This document shows positions 12,401 to 33,551 of a DNA stretch of 64,000 bases, one piece after another. The notes under the pieces are model-generated. The model was not told the DNA's origin. It was given only the letters and a program-made list of their open reading frames with translations, and searched no databases. The stretch comes from Wuchereria bancrofti (Eukaryota; Nematoda; Chromadorea; Rhabditida; Onchocercidae). The position numbers and the translations under genes are program-made. How positions within the stretch are numbered: position 1 is the first letter of the stretch; each line of letters begins with the position of its first letter. The stretch is from contig SSBO01000004.1 of assembly GCA_005281725.1 (NCBI GenBank), forward strand, positions 806,001 to 870,000, in the 5' to 3' direction.

Positions 12401-15400
12401 CAGACACATACATGCACACACACATACACAACATAGCATTATACAACATCCAATTAGGGCCTCATTCACAATAAAACCGCTGTTGAAGGAGTTGGGAATA
12501 AGTCAGAAACAAAATGAATTGACAAATTTAAATAAAAAATACTTTTGGAAAAGATTAATCAACCATTTCAAAATGTAGCAGAAATGATAAAAAGGAATTT
12601 GGAAATGAAGAAATGATTTAGCCGAGTTAATCCAACAGATAGACTGCATAGCCTCAACTCTTAATGAGATAGATATATTGCTAATAGTGAGAGAGGAAAA
12701 TCTAATTAAAAAATCCTGCAAATTGCTTTATATTTTTTCCGCTTTTTTTCTCTCTGCAAGCAAATTGATTCAAAAAAAGAACTAAGCACTGGAATGGAGT
12801 AAGATGCAAAATGCATGTCACTCGGTTGTAAATGATTTCTAGGATGAAGTAAACTAAAGGAATAATTCCTCATTGAGAGGAACTTGAATTAAATAAACAT
12901 TTTTTCTTCAGACCAGAACGTAAATTATCCATCAAGTCACTCCATAAACTGATATCAAATGATGATGGTTCTTATAAACATTTCTAAACAAAGAATTGCT
13001 TTAATAGTTGTTGAAGTTGTCATCAGTAAACAAGTTTACATTTCGAAAAGTTTGTAGGGGGAGAAGACTGAATGAGGAGAAAGTCTGTTTTTAAAGGAAA
13101 AAAAATTGAAATGAAAGGTTATGTGATAACGGAGGAAGTTAACGACACTAGCACAATTGCTTTGGCATCTTACGTCACCTTATTTTTTTACCAAAATGAC
13201 AACCTCTATCCTATTTTACCTGAACAGCCGAACAAATGAGCTGCCATATCATTTGCTCACTATTTTTTCTCTAGTATGACGGAAATTTTAAAAAAATCAA
13301 AGGAAAAAGAACGCTTCAATTTTTCTCTTTAATTTGTCTCATTAATAACTAATACAATCAAAATGAGAAAATAGAGTTTCATGGTCATCTTAGTTAGGTC
13401 ATTCAATATTTTATATAAATGAATCTGATATCGTCAGAGAGGGTCTAGAAAACTTGTATTAAAAGCTATTTAGAGAATGAACTTTCAAGGAAATTTTTTG
13501 AATACTGTTCTAAAAATCAACTATCTGTAGATATGACGATTGACAGAGATGTCTCAGAAATAATTGTAACAATTAGTTGATAACAAAAGCACTAACCAGA
13601 TTAAGATCTCAAATCATTAGAACAGAGGTATTAGTTGAATGGAAGGATAAGTCAAATTAATTAATTAGAAATATTTAGGATGAACTAATTCCTTCCATGT
13701 CAGAATAAAAAAAGATAAGAACAATATATATCATTCATTTATCGTAAAGGAAACAAATGTCAAAATCTATTAAAGTGGAAAGAAGCGACAGAATTTCACT
13801 GAATTGAAGAATTAAGAAAAAACGAATATTTGCACTCTATTTGATCTATCTGATCTGTTTGATCTTTTATAGCGCTGAAGATTCAATCACTAAATATAAT
13901 AATAATATGCAATAAATATAATAAATAATACTAAATATAATAACAAATATAATAAAATAAAAATTTATCGGTGTCTCAACCATATGTACAATATAATATA
14001 AGTTTTTAAGGAATTTAAAAAATGTCTCGAGATTTTCAGACTTAAAAGAAGAGAAAAAATTCTCGTGAATAAGATCTCATTTATCACTAAAAAATAAGAA
14101 TTCAGTAACTTCTACCGCGGTTTCCTTTTCTGTTTATATTTGGCTCAGAGATTTCCGCTCTTTTAATCGCCACAATTCTTGAAGTCAACTTTAAACGATA
14201 TATTATTCATCACGCATTAATGTCACAACACGTAAATTATTCCTAAACGTCTTGCACCTGCAGCTACTGTTAACAAGAATGCATATATGCTTGCCTAATG
14301 CAGGTGCAGTACACCTCCTTAATATAGAGATGATATCAACGTAACAAGCAATGCAAGTAATTCGTTTCACAATTGTAAGCTGAGCCATTCAAATTCTAGC
14401 AAATAGTTGTGCAAGCACGGTATACTTCAATAAGGACACAGCCACGGATGTTGCTAAATATTTGCAAGTGAAGAAAGCTTTGAGTGGAATGTTATTCAGC
14501 TTTTCGAATGTATCGAATTACCTTTCACGAATATTATTACCTCCTAGTCAGCCAATCATTGACAGTTGCCGATCGACCGATGAAATGCACCAAACAGATA
14601 CATAAATATGATTTATAGAAGGAAACGGATACTATTTCTTAGATTAGAAATTACTTTTCCAAAACTTATTACAAATATTAATTTCCAAATATTGACTTAA
14701 TATTTCATATCAAACACTATGTTTTAACTTTATTTCCCATGTTTCTCATTTATTATTAAAAAAACGTTTTGCTTCGTTTCGTTTAAGTTAATTTAACCCT
14801 TTGCAGCTTTTCGTCCTTATTCAATTAAGATCAAATTTCTATTTAGATGTATTATAAGTTTCAGCACTGCAATGCGCCTGAAATTTGAAGTTTTCAAATT
14901 AAAATAAGTTTTGAATCATTAAATCATTATTAATAAAATCATTATTGAGGTAACAAATACATAGTAAGAGGAAAGGACGTCCAAATCGTATATCAACAAA
15001 AAATGAAAAAAATTGCGATACCTTGTCATTCACAAGTTTCGTACAAATAAATCTATGCTACAGGCAAATGAAAATAGCGGAAGCGACTAAGCTAAAGACA
15101 GGTATCAGATTTCAAGGAAGTTAGTGCCAATCATATCAAACGTGCGAGAAAAGTGATAATCGCTGTCGATTTGTATTAAAATCTGGATGATATGTGCAGT
15201 CCAAAGTAAAAACTAGAATTACACCTGCTTCTATTGCAGAATTTCCATGTCATCTTTCGCTTATATTTATCGTACTAAAAATAGTTTTTATATTCTGAAA
15301 TTACTGACTGCAATCGACATGTTCCGGAATGATCTAAGCATTAGTGAAAAAAATTTTTTTTGAAAAATACTAATAAATACGCACGTTGTTGTCTTAAGCA

Positions 15401-17490
15401 TTTTGTAGTGCTTTTCGCAATAACTTTCGAGTCCAATTTTTTGAAATTCTAAGAAGTTTTAGAGAAAATTTAAGAAATTACAATTTATTAGAAACTCATA
15501 CATTGGTTTACAAAAAACTTGAGTCAACCAGCAATAAATTGTTAACTTCACCAATTTTATTCACTTACAGTAGAATAGAACGGCTAGTGTCTTAGTGACT
15601 GGTTTCCAAAATTTCTTACATAAGTTCATACTTCTCAGTACCCCACAGTTCCAATGGCATTTTAAAAACATTGAATTGAATTCTCGGCAGTCCCGGTATT
15701 CTTCAGTGAAAGATTTTACTGTTTTCAAAAACTAAGTATACAGTGAAGCAGTAATAAGGCAAACAAAGATAGCAAATAAAAGCTATTAAAATATATTAAA
15801 AAGAAATTGCAGAGAAGAATTATGAAGAATCGTCCATGAAAATTTTCCAGATAGTATAAAAATGAGAAGTACAAATAATACCCACAGATGAAAACTTTAT
15901 CAGCCCTGAGAGGAGATAGAAATTTTATTTACAAAAGCAGATTTGCAGTTCTTGAAATGTCAAATCACCAGAAATTCAACGAACGCTTCGGGATAACTTC
16001 GCTTCGTATATAAAGAACACTTTCCCACTTCACATCATTTCTTTTTGGTGTAGATTTCTAAAATTAAAGTGAAACGGTTTTCACCTAAATTTTAACACGA
16101 TCATTCGTTTAAGAAAGATAACAACAAGTTCTGTAAGACAGTTTGAAATTTTACAAGTTAACAACAGTTACGGAAAAAACATATGTAAAGAAGGAGATCT
16201 TAAAACCGGAATCAAAATGTAATATAACTGATTTAAAGATTCCACAGTAAACCTATTTTATGTACATTGGAAACAATTTTGGTCACGATTTTACTCTAAC
16301 AACGTATATTTCCGAAATGAGAAGAATTGGAGAAAATTCGGAAAGAACAAAGCACTAAATCTTTAGCATCCAACCTATGACAAATAAATATGAAAACATG
16401 ACACTCAAAAAGTTATCCGTAAATTTGTAAACGACTATGCGTTTAAGGGAAAGATTGACGATAACATTACACCTTGTTTTTTGAATGACTTAAAAATAAA
16501 CAACTTTTCAATCTATTGCCAATATTTATGTAAAGAAGTTATCATGTCTGATAATTCAAAATATCTGATTGAAGTCTCTCGAAGTACGATAGTATCATAA
16601 ATCTAAAAAATGGAACTTTCATAAGAATATCTAAAATCATTGATAATTTCATCTTAATAAAATTATCGCTATACCAGCAAAAAAGTATTGTCGGCTGATA
16701 AGGTTCATGCACTTAATTCTAGTTTGAGCTAAAAGAAAAAAGATAATGAGAAAGTCTACCTGATCCTATCTTAAGTTCTATAGTAAATAGTGCTTCGAAA
16801 GATGCCACTTCTTATCGAGTCCTCTCTTACAATCCACACAAATGGAAAAGCTCAGTAGTTGTATTTACACAGTCTACATGAGTACATAATACTTATGTAC
16901 ACATCCTTTCTTCCTGATGTTGTCCACTCTCTCAAAAAGTGTGAAATGTACCCACTCATCAATCTATTTATTAATATTATTTAGTAGTAGTAGTAGTAGT
17001 AGTCAGTATTGTTAGTCATAATGGATAATTCATTATACATTGAGGAAAGAATGATCAGACATATATTCAAAGATTTGTAGACAATCTGAAAAGACACTGT
17101 GCTCGTTGCTGATTGCTTAAGTTTAATTGAAATAAACTCGTATCAAAATGGATGGTAACTGGAAATGACCTAAGTCAATTAAGGATAAAATAAAGTCCAA
17201 TTCTAATAACACTGAAATAACTTAACTGATATTTAAATAAATCTAGTTTTAGGATTAACAGGAATGATTGAAAGTATTTCTAAAATTCCGGAGTCCACTT
17301 CACTTTTGTATCTTTACAAGTAAATGCATTATATCATGCATCGGTATTGACAATTAATGTTTTCACATCGTCAGTCTTTTTCACTTTTGTTGAATATGGA
17401 AATGGAAGAAAGAAGGGTTGAGGTAATTAAAGTGTTGAAGGTAGGAAGTAAAAAGGTTATGGTACCCAAATACAAATAACCTGTAATTAC
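9442..17490. other. Gene-poor 8 kb stretch
   Basis: No gene is recognisable. Visible content is simple: an AGGAC-type purine run near 9990-10020, a CA-rich microsatellite near 12405-12435, and an AATAAT-like array near 13890-13970. There is also a 10 bp inverted repeat at 14253-14308 and a (TAG)n run near 16984-17003. Open frames of 60-90 codons occur (for example 12111-12377 plus) but at about the number expected by chance in DNA this AT-rich. Confidence 0.5.
16983..17004. repeat. (TAG)n microsatellite
   Basis: There are seven consecutive TAG units in a non-coding stretch. Confidence 0.9.
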
Positions 17491-17570
17491 ATGGCCATCT
17501 GTTCCGTCCGCAAATTGCGCAGTGGACGAACAAAAGAATCGATAGAATATCCCGCTGAGAGTGCCTCCAT
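17491..17570 (-). CDS. Candidate first coding exon, unrecognised (26 codons)
   Basis: On the minus strand an ATG at 17570 opens a frame starting MEALSAGYSIDSFVRPLRNL. The sequence is clearly more GC-rich than its surroundings. An acceptor-like ATCTAG sits two bases upstream of the ATG (a possible trans-splice site) and a GTAATT donor follows at 17490. It could be an alternative 5' exon of the ROR-type gene, but its phase (ends after two bases) does not fit the linker exon at 7419 directly, so at least one unseen exon would be needed. It shows no signal peptide and I recognise no family. Confidence 0.3.
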
Positions 17571-18000
17571 GCTAGATTGCGTTTTTCAATTGTATAAGAG
17601 ATGGTACTTTTCGCATTATCTGCAGGTAATACTAAATTTGTTGTTAATTCTATTTTGCTATTTCCATTAATTTAATCTACAAATATGCGCTTCCATTTTT
17701 TAGAAAGTATAAAGTAGTCAATTAATCATTTCTCTGAACTAAGTCACAAAATCGCCATTCATAATGTTAAAACTAAGAATTCAAACTAAAATTTAAATTA
17801 TGAATTTCTCTTTTAAATCCACTATGATATAAATAAAGTTCTGTTGGTCGAGGTTTTAATCAGATGAGAAAATTCAAACTCGGCATTCTATAAAAAATCT
17901 GCTTAATGAAACAATCTTGAACTTCTATATTTACATAATAACTGAAATCTAATCAAAGTATATCGTTTGAAATATCAAGAAAATTTAAGCATAAAATGGC

Positions 18001-18040
18001 TATAATATCTTGTAAAAAAATATAATATCTTGTAAAAATG
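18001..18040. repeat. 20 bp tandem duplication
   Basis: TATAATATCTTGTAAAAA is repeated head-to-tail with only terminal differences. Confidence 0.85.
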
Positions 18041-20835
18041 ACATCTTAATTTTGAAAGCTTTTTTTATAATTTTTGATAAAGTTGTTCAGGAAAATGTCA
18101 ATATTGTTTGCACAAATTTTCGTCCATTCTTAAGCAAATTTGAAGAGCGGTATTGACACATCAAACTTAACAGATAGTTGATGTAATCTGACAGTGACAT
18201 TTCTTGGTACATTACTCATTGATTTTTGTTATAAAACCCTTTTTTGCGAAGAAGTTAGAGTTCCACTTTTCTAACTTATATGGATTTCTATCTTTCGTCC
18301 ATTCTTAAGAAAATCGAAAATATTTCACTGATCAGCGGTTGCTCATGCCTCATGGAGCGTGAATTAATGTGAGCGGTCAAATGTGTAACATCGAAAGTCT
18401 CCCTCGGGCAATTGACATGTTCAATATTTGTCTCCCCATGAGATGCAATGCATTAGATGAGATTAATTGAGAAAATTAATTTTCATCTTATCTTGGCCAA
18501 CAGCAGTCGTAGGGGAACGGAAAATTGCTTCATTATGCTTTTAAATTACTAAATTCTCAAATAATAATTTATTACCTTTCTTCTCGGAGAATCTCATAGA
18601 AAAAAAAGGGTTCCCAGTCTCTATTAGAAGGTATACTGTTACAAAAATGTGCGAAATATTTCAATTCTACTAATCCTCATCGAAAAATATAACCCATAGT
18701 GCATTAATTCCAATTTTTGAGTTTCAGTTTAATTTTTTATACTAATAGCTGAGGTTTTAATTTTATATAATAGCATTATCCAATGCTTTTATATCTTAGG
18801 AAAACAATAATAGCAATAACTGAGATTGTATAAAGCTACCGATTTGCCCGCTCGTTCACAATTATCCGTTTTCTGGCAGAGTATTGATTACCAAAGAGGA
18901 AGTCATGGTTTTTCATCTAAAATTTCATCTCTTAAAAGGAGGGATAAAAAAAAGTTCAAATTTCATCTCTTAAAGAATTCCCTAAAGTGACATCTATCTA
19001 AATTTGATATAGAAAACATCACAACGGTAATATAATCATTATTTGATTCTATTTTAATTTCAAATTTACTTCTATCATTTCAATGATTTTGGATATTTTT
19101 TTTTGCTGTTGCATGTTGAACCGATGATGGTGGAAGATTGTAATTGAAATTTCATTCCAATGCTCTCCCAGAGTGTGATTAGTGAGCGCGGAAGTGCTAC
19201 ACACGGATGAGACAGCTGGCGCTGCTGGTAACAAATGCGTTTAACTGAGTCCAAAATGCATTTTAACCAATTATTCTGACAGGTCGAGGAAAATTTTGAT
19301 TGATAATTCACATAAAATTTGGCATTTCCCGCAACATTTCATCCTCGGGAATTTAACTCTCAGCCACTAACATCACCCAACCAAAATCATTGTTTCACTC
19401 GATTCATTGTTACACTGCCGTTAAAGCTATCTCAACTATAGCATTATTTTAAAAAATTCATAACTAAACAACCTGATTTTTGATGATTCGAAATATCTAA
19501 ACTTAGATTAGATCCATGTGATTTTCATCAACATTCTGCGTTAAATTATAGATAACAATTTAATCGATCAATTAATCAATACCAACATTTAACATTATGA
19601 ATAAGTAGCCAGAAGAGTAAAACGGTTTCTAATTACTAAGACAATTATCCTCAACAATATAAAATGTACGAAACTAAGCAAAAATTTTCAGCAAATTCTA
19701 TTTGGTCAACAAAAAATTATCAAAATTAAAAATTTTATGAAGATTTTTTAAATATTGAAATTGTTATTTCAATTAAGAAATTAAAAAAATCAAACGAGCA
19801 ACTTAAAAGCAATGAGTGCAACAATTATACCAGCGAAGTTTTTTGATATGCTCTGTAAAAGGTATAAAGTGAAACCATAATTTAACTGTGACGATGAAAC
19901 ATTCCATTCAAAGTAAATAATATAAAAATAGCTCGGAGTAATTAAATTACCCATGAAATTACTACACTGACAAGATCAAATTTGAGACATTAAACCGAAT
20001 ACGATCTGCTTCTTCTATAAGCGACAGTTTGAAAATTCATTAAAATGCACCAACCTTTTTTAGTTATTGGTTTCAGAGCCATTTTGTCTAATTTCACCAG
20101 CACTTTTTTATAATTAACATTTTCAATTGAGCTCAGGTCATCCATCACGTGAGCATTTGTCCTTGATATAACACTCTCGTCAAACTGGATTACTTATCAG
20201 CACAGGGAAACTGTCAGTGATATTTTATTTGCTCGGTATTTACTGCAACATTTTCGAATAAATCTGAAGTAATGCAATTTTAAGTTAGATAAAATTATCT
20301 AGCACATAAGCATTTGAACAATATAAACACGGAATATTATATGATCATAGTTTTCAGAATATTTATATAATCGACAAAGATTTGGATGGTGAATAGACAA
20401 TAATATCTTAATGAACAGAAACAGGTGATTCGCTTGTTTTTTTCAATCATTTTAGATACCTTAGCCATCAAATAAAAAAGAAGCAAGCGCACATGGTAGC
20501 AAATACTGCGTCGTCTTTATCTTAGAGCCTGCTTTTATTTTTGTTCTTGGAATCATTTTATGAAATTTCTATGAAGAAAAAAAAAATTATATTAATCTCA
20601 GTAATTAATGACAACATGTACTTAAACAGGTGTTTGCATGTATGACACATACACTCTTCAGCAACGCTCTAATAAAGGATGGTCAATAATGCTTATGCTA
20701 GCTTTCCCGTTTTTATTTCACTTCGTCACTAATACTCGTTAATTAATTCGACAGATATTTAAACAATTATTACTAGATAAGAACAGCTTTATTACTTCAT
20801 TATTTGATTATAAATCTGAAAATTTTAAACTTCAG

Positions 20836-20968
20836 TTTGAAAATAAAATTTGGAGAACGATATGGAGTAGATTATATAGCTGATATGATTCGACGAGATC
20901 AAAGATGCATTGTTCATGGTGAGCTATATCTCCCCGAGAATTATCGAGATGACCTTTCGACATTTATT
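20836..20968 (+). CDS. Isolated candidate exon, unrecognised
   Basis: A 44-codon open stretch follows a good acceptor (AAACTTCAG) and ends at a GTGTGTATGT donor-like site. The residues look protein-like, with charged and aromatic mixing around GERYGVDYIADMIRRDQRC and LYLPENYRDD. No neighbouring exon on the plus strand could be linked to it, so it may be chance or a remnant. Confidence 0.2.
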
Positions 20969-21354
20969 GTGTGTATGTGCATACATAGTATAAGAGATGA
21001 AAGGGACGGATGTTAGGAGAATTAATAGCGATGTCATCATTAATTCACTATTAGCAGCAGCAGCAACAGCAGTTCATAAATCTAAATGACGACTGCATCC
21101 CTCGGGGTAATAAATCAAAATGATAGAGAGAGGCGGGGGAGGAGGAGGAGAGTTCAGGCCAAGACTCACTTCTTCATCGATGTTGAAGTATTTATGAAGA
21201 GATATGACAATACAATACATGGTGCAAATGAATGAAGAAAAGAAGGTGGTCCTTTGCATTTGGCACTGAGATGGGCGTCTTCGTCCCTCGTATCTTAACT
21301 CTCTTTCCTTCTCCTCCTCATTCATTTCACTCTTCCTCTAACACTGAGAGAAGT

Positions 21355-21500
21355 GAGTACGATGACAATGATGATGATAATGATGATGGTTATGATGATG
21401 ATGTGGGGGAGGAGGATGACAATGAGGAAGAGGATTGGTGATAATGATGAGGAGAAACGGAGAGTAATGAAAAGAGTGGTGACGATGATAACTGAGATAA
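21355..21500. repeat. GAT/GAGGAT low-complexity tract
   Basis: Imperfect GAT and GAG/GGA units create overlapping open frames on both strands rich in Asp/Glu, Met or His. These are artefacts of the repeat, not genes. Confidence 0.85.
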
Positions 21501-23055
21501 TGATAAGGAAAGAGATGGTAATAATAACGAGTGCCAGTGGTAGACAAGACTGTGAAGAGTCATCACAGCATTTACTTCCTCTCTTTTCCCTTTAAATTCA
21601 TGGATGCATAAAATGAGGTCAGAGTGAGTGGACAAATTCAGTTAACGTGCAGAGGACCGAAGAAAAAAGGAGGAAGATACCTCCTACCTGCTCAGGTAAA
21701 GGTGTCATTCACTCCTATCATTCATGGATCGTTCTTTCTTCTCTCCTGAAAATTCAGTAATGTTTCACCTCGATGTGTTACAGTCAGGAATGAAACTAAA
21801 CCTTCGCTATTACAAAAACAAATTCTAATAGATACCAACGAAGCGAAGAAGCATTTATGTCTTTTCAACTTATCCTCCATTCACAGTAGCAATAGCCGTT
21901 CTGGTACTTATTGTAAACAGAAAATTCATTCCATAGATGCGGAGACTTAACCAACTGCGATTTTGTTTGTCCTTTTTGCGCATAGAAAAAGAATATTCAA
22001 CAAAAAATGGATGAACGATGATGTGGTGTAATGTATCAAGGCTCCTGTTTGAAACGGTAAAGGCACTTGGAAAGAATGTGGAATTCATTCAAAGGTCAAA
22101 AGACAATTCTTGTTCTGTGAAATGATTCTTCATAAATGTTATGAATTAAAGAAAGCAAAATTAGATATGCCAGCAGTATTTCGAGGTTTTCGAACATTTA
22201 CTCAATGCTATGAAAGGAAGAAATGCTCAGAGTTATGTGTGAAATGAAGTACCGTTTCTGATTTAATGACGTAAACATCCAAAGATAGAAGAAAGTTTAT
22301 GGAGTGCCTGCCGCCTGCTGGTTCCAACAAATCAATAGGCTGTGTAGTGACGTCGGGTTAAATTGCGAAAAGATTTGTAATGACAAGATTGACACTCCTG
22401 ATATATTGACACTACCCCACTGGAACCTCTCGATATGTCCACTGTCACCATGCCCTTTCCACTCCCCCGCTTCGCTGAACTCTAATTTCCATTGCTTTCT
22501 CATTAGGAAAAGATCGAGAGGACATGTTTTTAACTAATTTGTTATATTGATGCGGCAACTTACTACGTTGGATCGTCACAGTCAGAATGACCAAGATGCC
22601 TTCCTTGTATAAGTTATTCTCAAGGTCAAAATTCCAATATTTCATCTCTTAATTGAACACTGTAAGCATTGGTTTTAAAGTTTTTACGTCGATGTTTTAA
22701 CAATTTCACAAATTTTTTTTAGTCTGAAATCTTATATAAATCTTTCATTTTTAAATTTCAGACATGTATTTCCAGGAAACTGTTTTTTTTTTTTTTTTTA
22801 ACAAAAAAATTTATTTTTTGTTAATGAGAGTCAGAAGCTCTCGTGCATAAATTGTATAAATTGTTAATTTGCGCAGTTCTACTTATCCCGCTAGCATGGA
22901 ATAAGTATATGTTCTGGCACAAGAAATATAAGACTGGTGGGGAAAAGACAATAAAATGTATTGTAAACAAAATGAACGCCATTAGTTTACTAAACCATAA
23001 GTTACGTAACTTTCGATATCATAGTTCCTATATTTCAGTGTTATCAACATCCTTA

Positions 23056-30515
<7,460 letters not shown>

Positions 30516-31824
30516 TCCGAATTCCGATCCGGCCAAGAGGCAGCACTGTAGTTTCAATAAATGTTATGCTTCTTAGAAATGACATTATTTCTAGGAAAAA
30601 AAACTAATTCAAATTTGCATATGCCAAAAAATTAGACTTGCATGTTGCTCCAGTTTTTATCGTCTTTATGAGATATAATTTTACAATTCTAAATATTTTC
30701 TTAATGCTTATGGTATTTCCCAAATATGAGTTGCAATCGTTAAGACAGGAATTCTTCAAACATTCAGTATTAAGCAGTTGCGTAGCCGCCCCTTTCTGCT
30801 TTTTCTTCTTTTTAAATTGTTAGGAACTCGACTAGATGGTAATTGCTTTTCAGAACAAAATTCAAAACCTAAGATATTTGAAGTTTTCTAAAGAAATTCT
30901 TCAGTCGTCAAACTGAACAATCAGCTTTTGAAACATTTGATAGGCTAAAAATTTCCATTTTTATTCATCTCTAGTTCAAATGACTAATTCGCAATTTAAT
31001 TCTCCAAATATGCATTGCTGGAAATTTTTTAGAAAGAGCAGATCTGATTCAGATTAAAATTATACAGTTTTCAAATCATTTTTCGGTACTATTTATCTTT
31101 GCAAAATACAACGATCCTTCTTGTGAGACACCGGATTTTGTTTTCATACGGTCAAAAATTCTATTTACATTTATTAATTCTATAATCAAGCAATTAGCGT
31201 AGGATTTTTTCCCAAAAAAAATTGAAGACTTCGATGTAAATAAGTGGTGACACTACTATCCATTCTAAAGTATAATATCTAAGCTTGCATATGCAGTCAT
31301 AATCGCCTTCACATGTCTCCACTTAGAATTAAATTTAAATTATAGAACTTTGTAGGATTTTTAATGAGTGAATTGTATTGTATAAAATGAATTGTATTAT
31401 ATAAAATGTGATTATTTGTTATTTCACACTTTCAAATCTAAAATATGCTCGCTATCACGTCATCAACAGTGTCAGCAATGACTCTCTAAACTGTTTAATA
31501 CATGCAGCAATAGTTATACTTATCATAACTCTGTGATCGTTCCTCATTTGCTTCATCCTTTTCCCCTTTGATTTAAACATTGCAAATTTCATGCCACTTT
31601 GTCGACAAAAAATTTCCATTCTTGAATTTAATTAATCTTTCGGTATGCTATTAATGTTCCCCATTGAATACTTCATTGATATCCTATAAATATTTGATTA
31701 TAAATCTGTGTAAGAATAAAAAAGAAATAAAAATGTATAACCTCAAAAGAAATGTATTCTTGAGATTTTTCGCCGCCTATGTTTCCAGAATTCTGGAAGT
31801 AACTGAAGATTCCTGCAGGAGACA
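30516..31824. other. Intergenic between ATPase and aquaporin
   Basis: This 1.3 kb AT-rich stretch separates two genes on the same strand. It is too long for a classic tight operon spacing. No exon was recognised. It should hold the ATPase promoter or its trans-splice outron. Confidence 0.5.
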
Positions 31825-33551
31825 TTAAATGGTAATTAAAAGTATGGATGATAATAGAGTATTTAATATTGAACTAATACGTAGTGGGAAGTTTGAAAGA
31901 ATGAACCAGTAAATTAAGGAAGCAACAAGGGCGGAAATCAAATTAACAAGAAAAGGTATATAAATGAATCGCCACTCATCACGTACGGCCAAAAATATAT
32001 ATGCCGTAGAAATCAAGCCAATAGTCCTCGCTAGATTTGATGTCTGACCGATAGTAGAATATCCAACAAAAGTAACGATGGCCTGAAATTTTAGTTCTTT
32101 CCTTCAAACATTAATTGTTCTTTGCTGCAGCAGTTGCATTAGCGTCGCACTGATTTTTAACGATTTAAAGTTAGTTTACTAATTCTTTGTTGGTGTGTTA
32201 AATAAAGTTAAATTTATGAAATTAAATAATTTGTGTATTAATAGGGTTTTACTCGCGCTGTAGATATGATCGCAGCACATAACGCACCGTTCCTACCATG
32301 ACTGATGACACCTGTGAACAGGTAAGCGCAGCAAACCAATGTACTTAACGTTAATTCCATAAAAAAATACTGCAAACGTAAAATGGAATTTAATAAATTA
32401 ATTATTTCAGCAAATACTTTGCCAATTTCATCAACTGATGAATACAATGGCTTAGTTCGATTTTAATATCGTCTTATAGAAAAGGTCTCAATTATCTCTA
32501 AATAATTGTAAGAATTAGGACAATTTCAAACTAATATATATTATTTAGGATTATTCTCCAATATTAATACTTTCCAACTTGGATCTGCCTCTTCCAGGTC
32601 GAATAAATTGGCAACACATTCTACAATAAATTTTCCACCTGTAAACGATTTGTTGCATGTATATCCGTGCTGGACCATCTTATTGCTGCATGCATTGCTA
32701 CTGCAAATGTGTTGTTTTGCAGAATACATTGCGCATAAACGGCGCCAAGAAATGCTCCCAAAAATTGCATAAATATCATGAAAAGTCCAATTGCTAAGCG
32801 ACATCTTCCAACAAATATTACTGACAGTGTTTGTGCTGAAAGTTCGAAATAAGCATTTTTATTTATTTGAGTTTCATGCTATGTCAGAAGTTCGAGAATA
32901 AATTTCAGATTTATGAATAAAAGCAGATTTTTCATCTTAACATTACACTCTTCCTTATCAATCATCGATCTGTTCCATTTGTTTCGCTTCAAAAATGACG
33001 AGAAATTACCTGGATTGAAATGTGCGCCACTGAAGCGCCCCAAGCAGCATGTCAATGTGTACAAAGTAGCACCATCTAACAATGACACCGCTAGCTGCGT
33101 ATTAACTGTATGCAAATATGAAAAAATACCTGAAATTGTAGAAGTTTCAGTTGAAACAGGAATTTCTGAATCGTTTCAAATAAATTTGGAAAAAAAGATA
33201 TTAGTAAGAAGTCAAAAATTCTTCTAATTCACCAGAGATCAAAGTCTTTCATAGAAATCGATTATTACTGAGTAATAAAGTTTACCCAGAAAAGTAAGCA
33301 GGAATGAGCCAACGAATTCAGCAATGGCAGGTATAAAAAAGTCCACTGAACTTGGTTTGTATTCATTTCTGAACAAAACGAATAATATTGATTAAGTAAA
33401 ATAATTTTAAAAAGTCATCCGGCATTAAAATTTGCAGTATATTGATTTAAAAATGACATTAAAAATTACTATAAATAGAGTACCTTGGGCTGTGTTCATT
33501 CGTATTTTCTCTGTAAACCTCAAATAATAACCGTTGAACGATGGGCTGCAT
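31825..33551 (-). CDS. Divergent aquaporin with NPA and NLA boxes, 7 exons, 273 aa
   Basis: Membrane channel of the MIP family. Exons: 33551-33484, 33368-33286, 33129-33010, 32835-32728, 32638-32571, 32369-32253 and 32082-31825; the phases agree. A typical half-repeat, AEFVGSFLLTFLG, is followed by SGAHFNPA with the NPA triad at residues 89-91, completed across the exon 3/4 junction. In the second half the equivalent of NPAR is S-N-L-A-R (residues 203-207): proline is replaced by leucine while the pore-lining Arg is kept. Hydrophobic helices follow (YIPFLVNLISALVASLIYW) with a short hydrophobic tail. The exon 4/5 junction was chosen because an 89 bp intron there is the only in-phase solution giving a loop of normal length (GGKFIVEC...DPSWK). 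Permeant solute cannot be told from sequence. Alternative: a decaying paralogue, but there is no stop or frameshift in the model. Confidence 0.85.

Larger units (their letters stand above)
17571..23055. other. Gene-poor stretch 3' of the ATPase gene
   Basis: No recognisable gene. It contains a 20 bp tandem repeat (18001-18040), a long GAT-rich tract at about 21355-21500, a 14-base T run near 22786-22799, and one weak plus-strand candidate exon near 20836. Confidence 0.5.

Noticed and set aside
21074..21641. Overlapping open frames on both strands rich in Asp/Glu, Met or His
   Set aside because: They are produced by GAT/GAG low-complexity repeats; simultaneous open frames on both strands are expected there.
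32541..32804. Continuous minus-strand frame across aquaporin exons 4 and 5 (SNWTFHDIYAIFG...)
   Set aside because: Its first half is the wrong frame of exon 4; only the part after TGGK is used, reached through an 89 bp intron.
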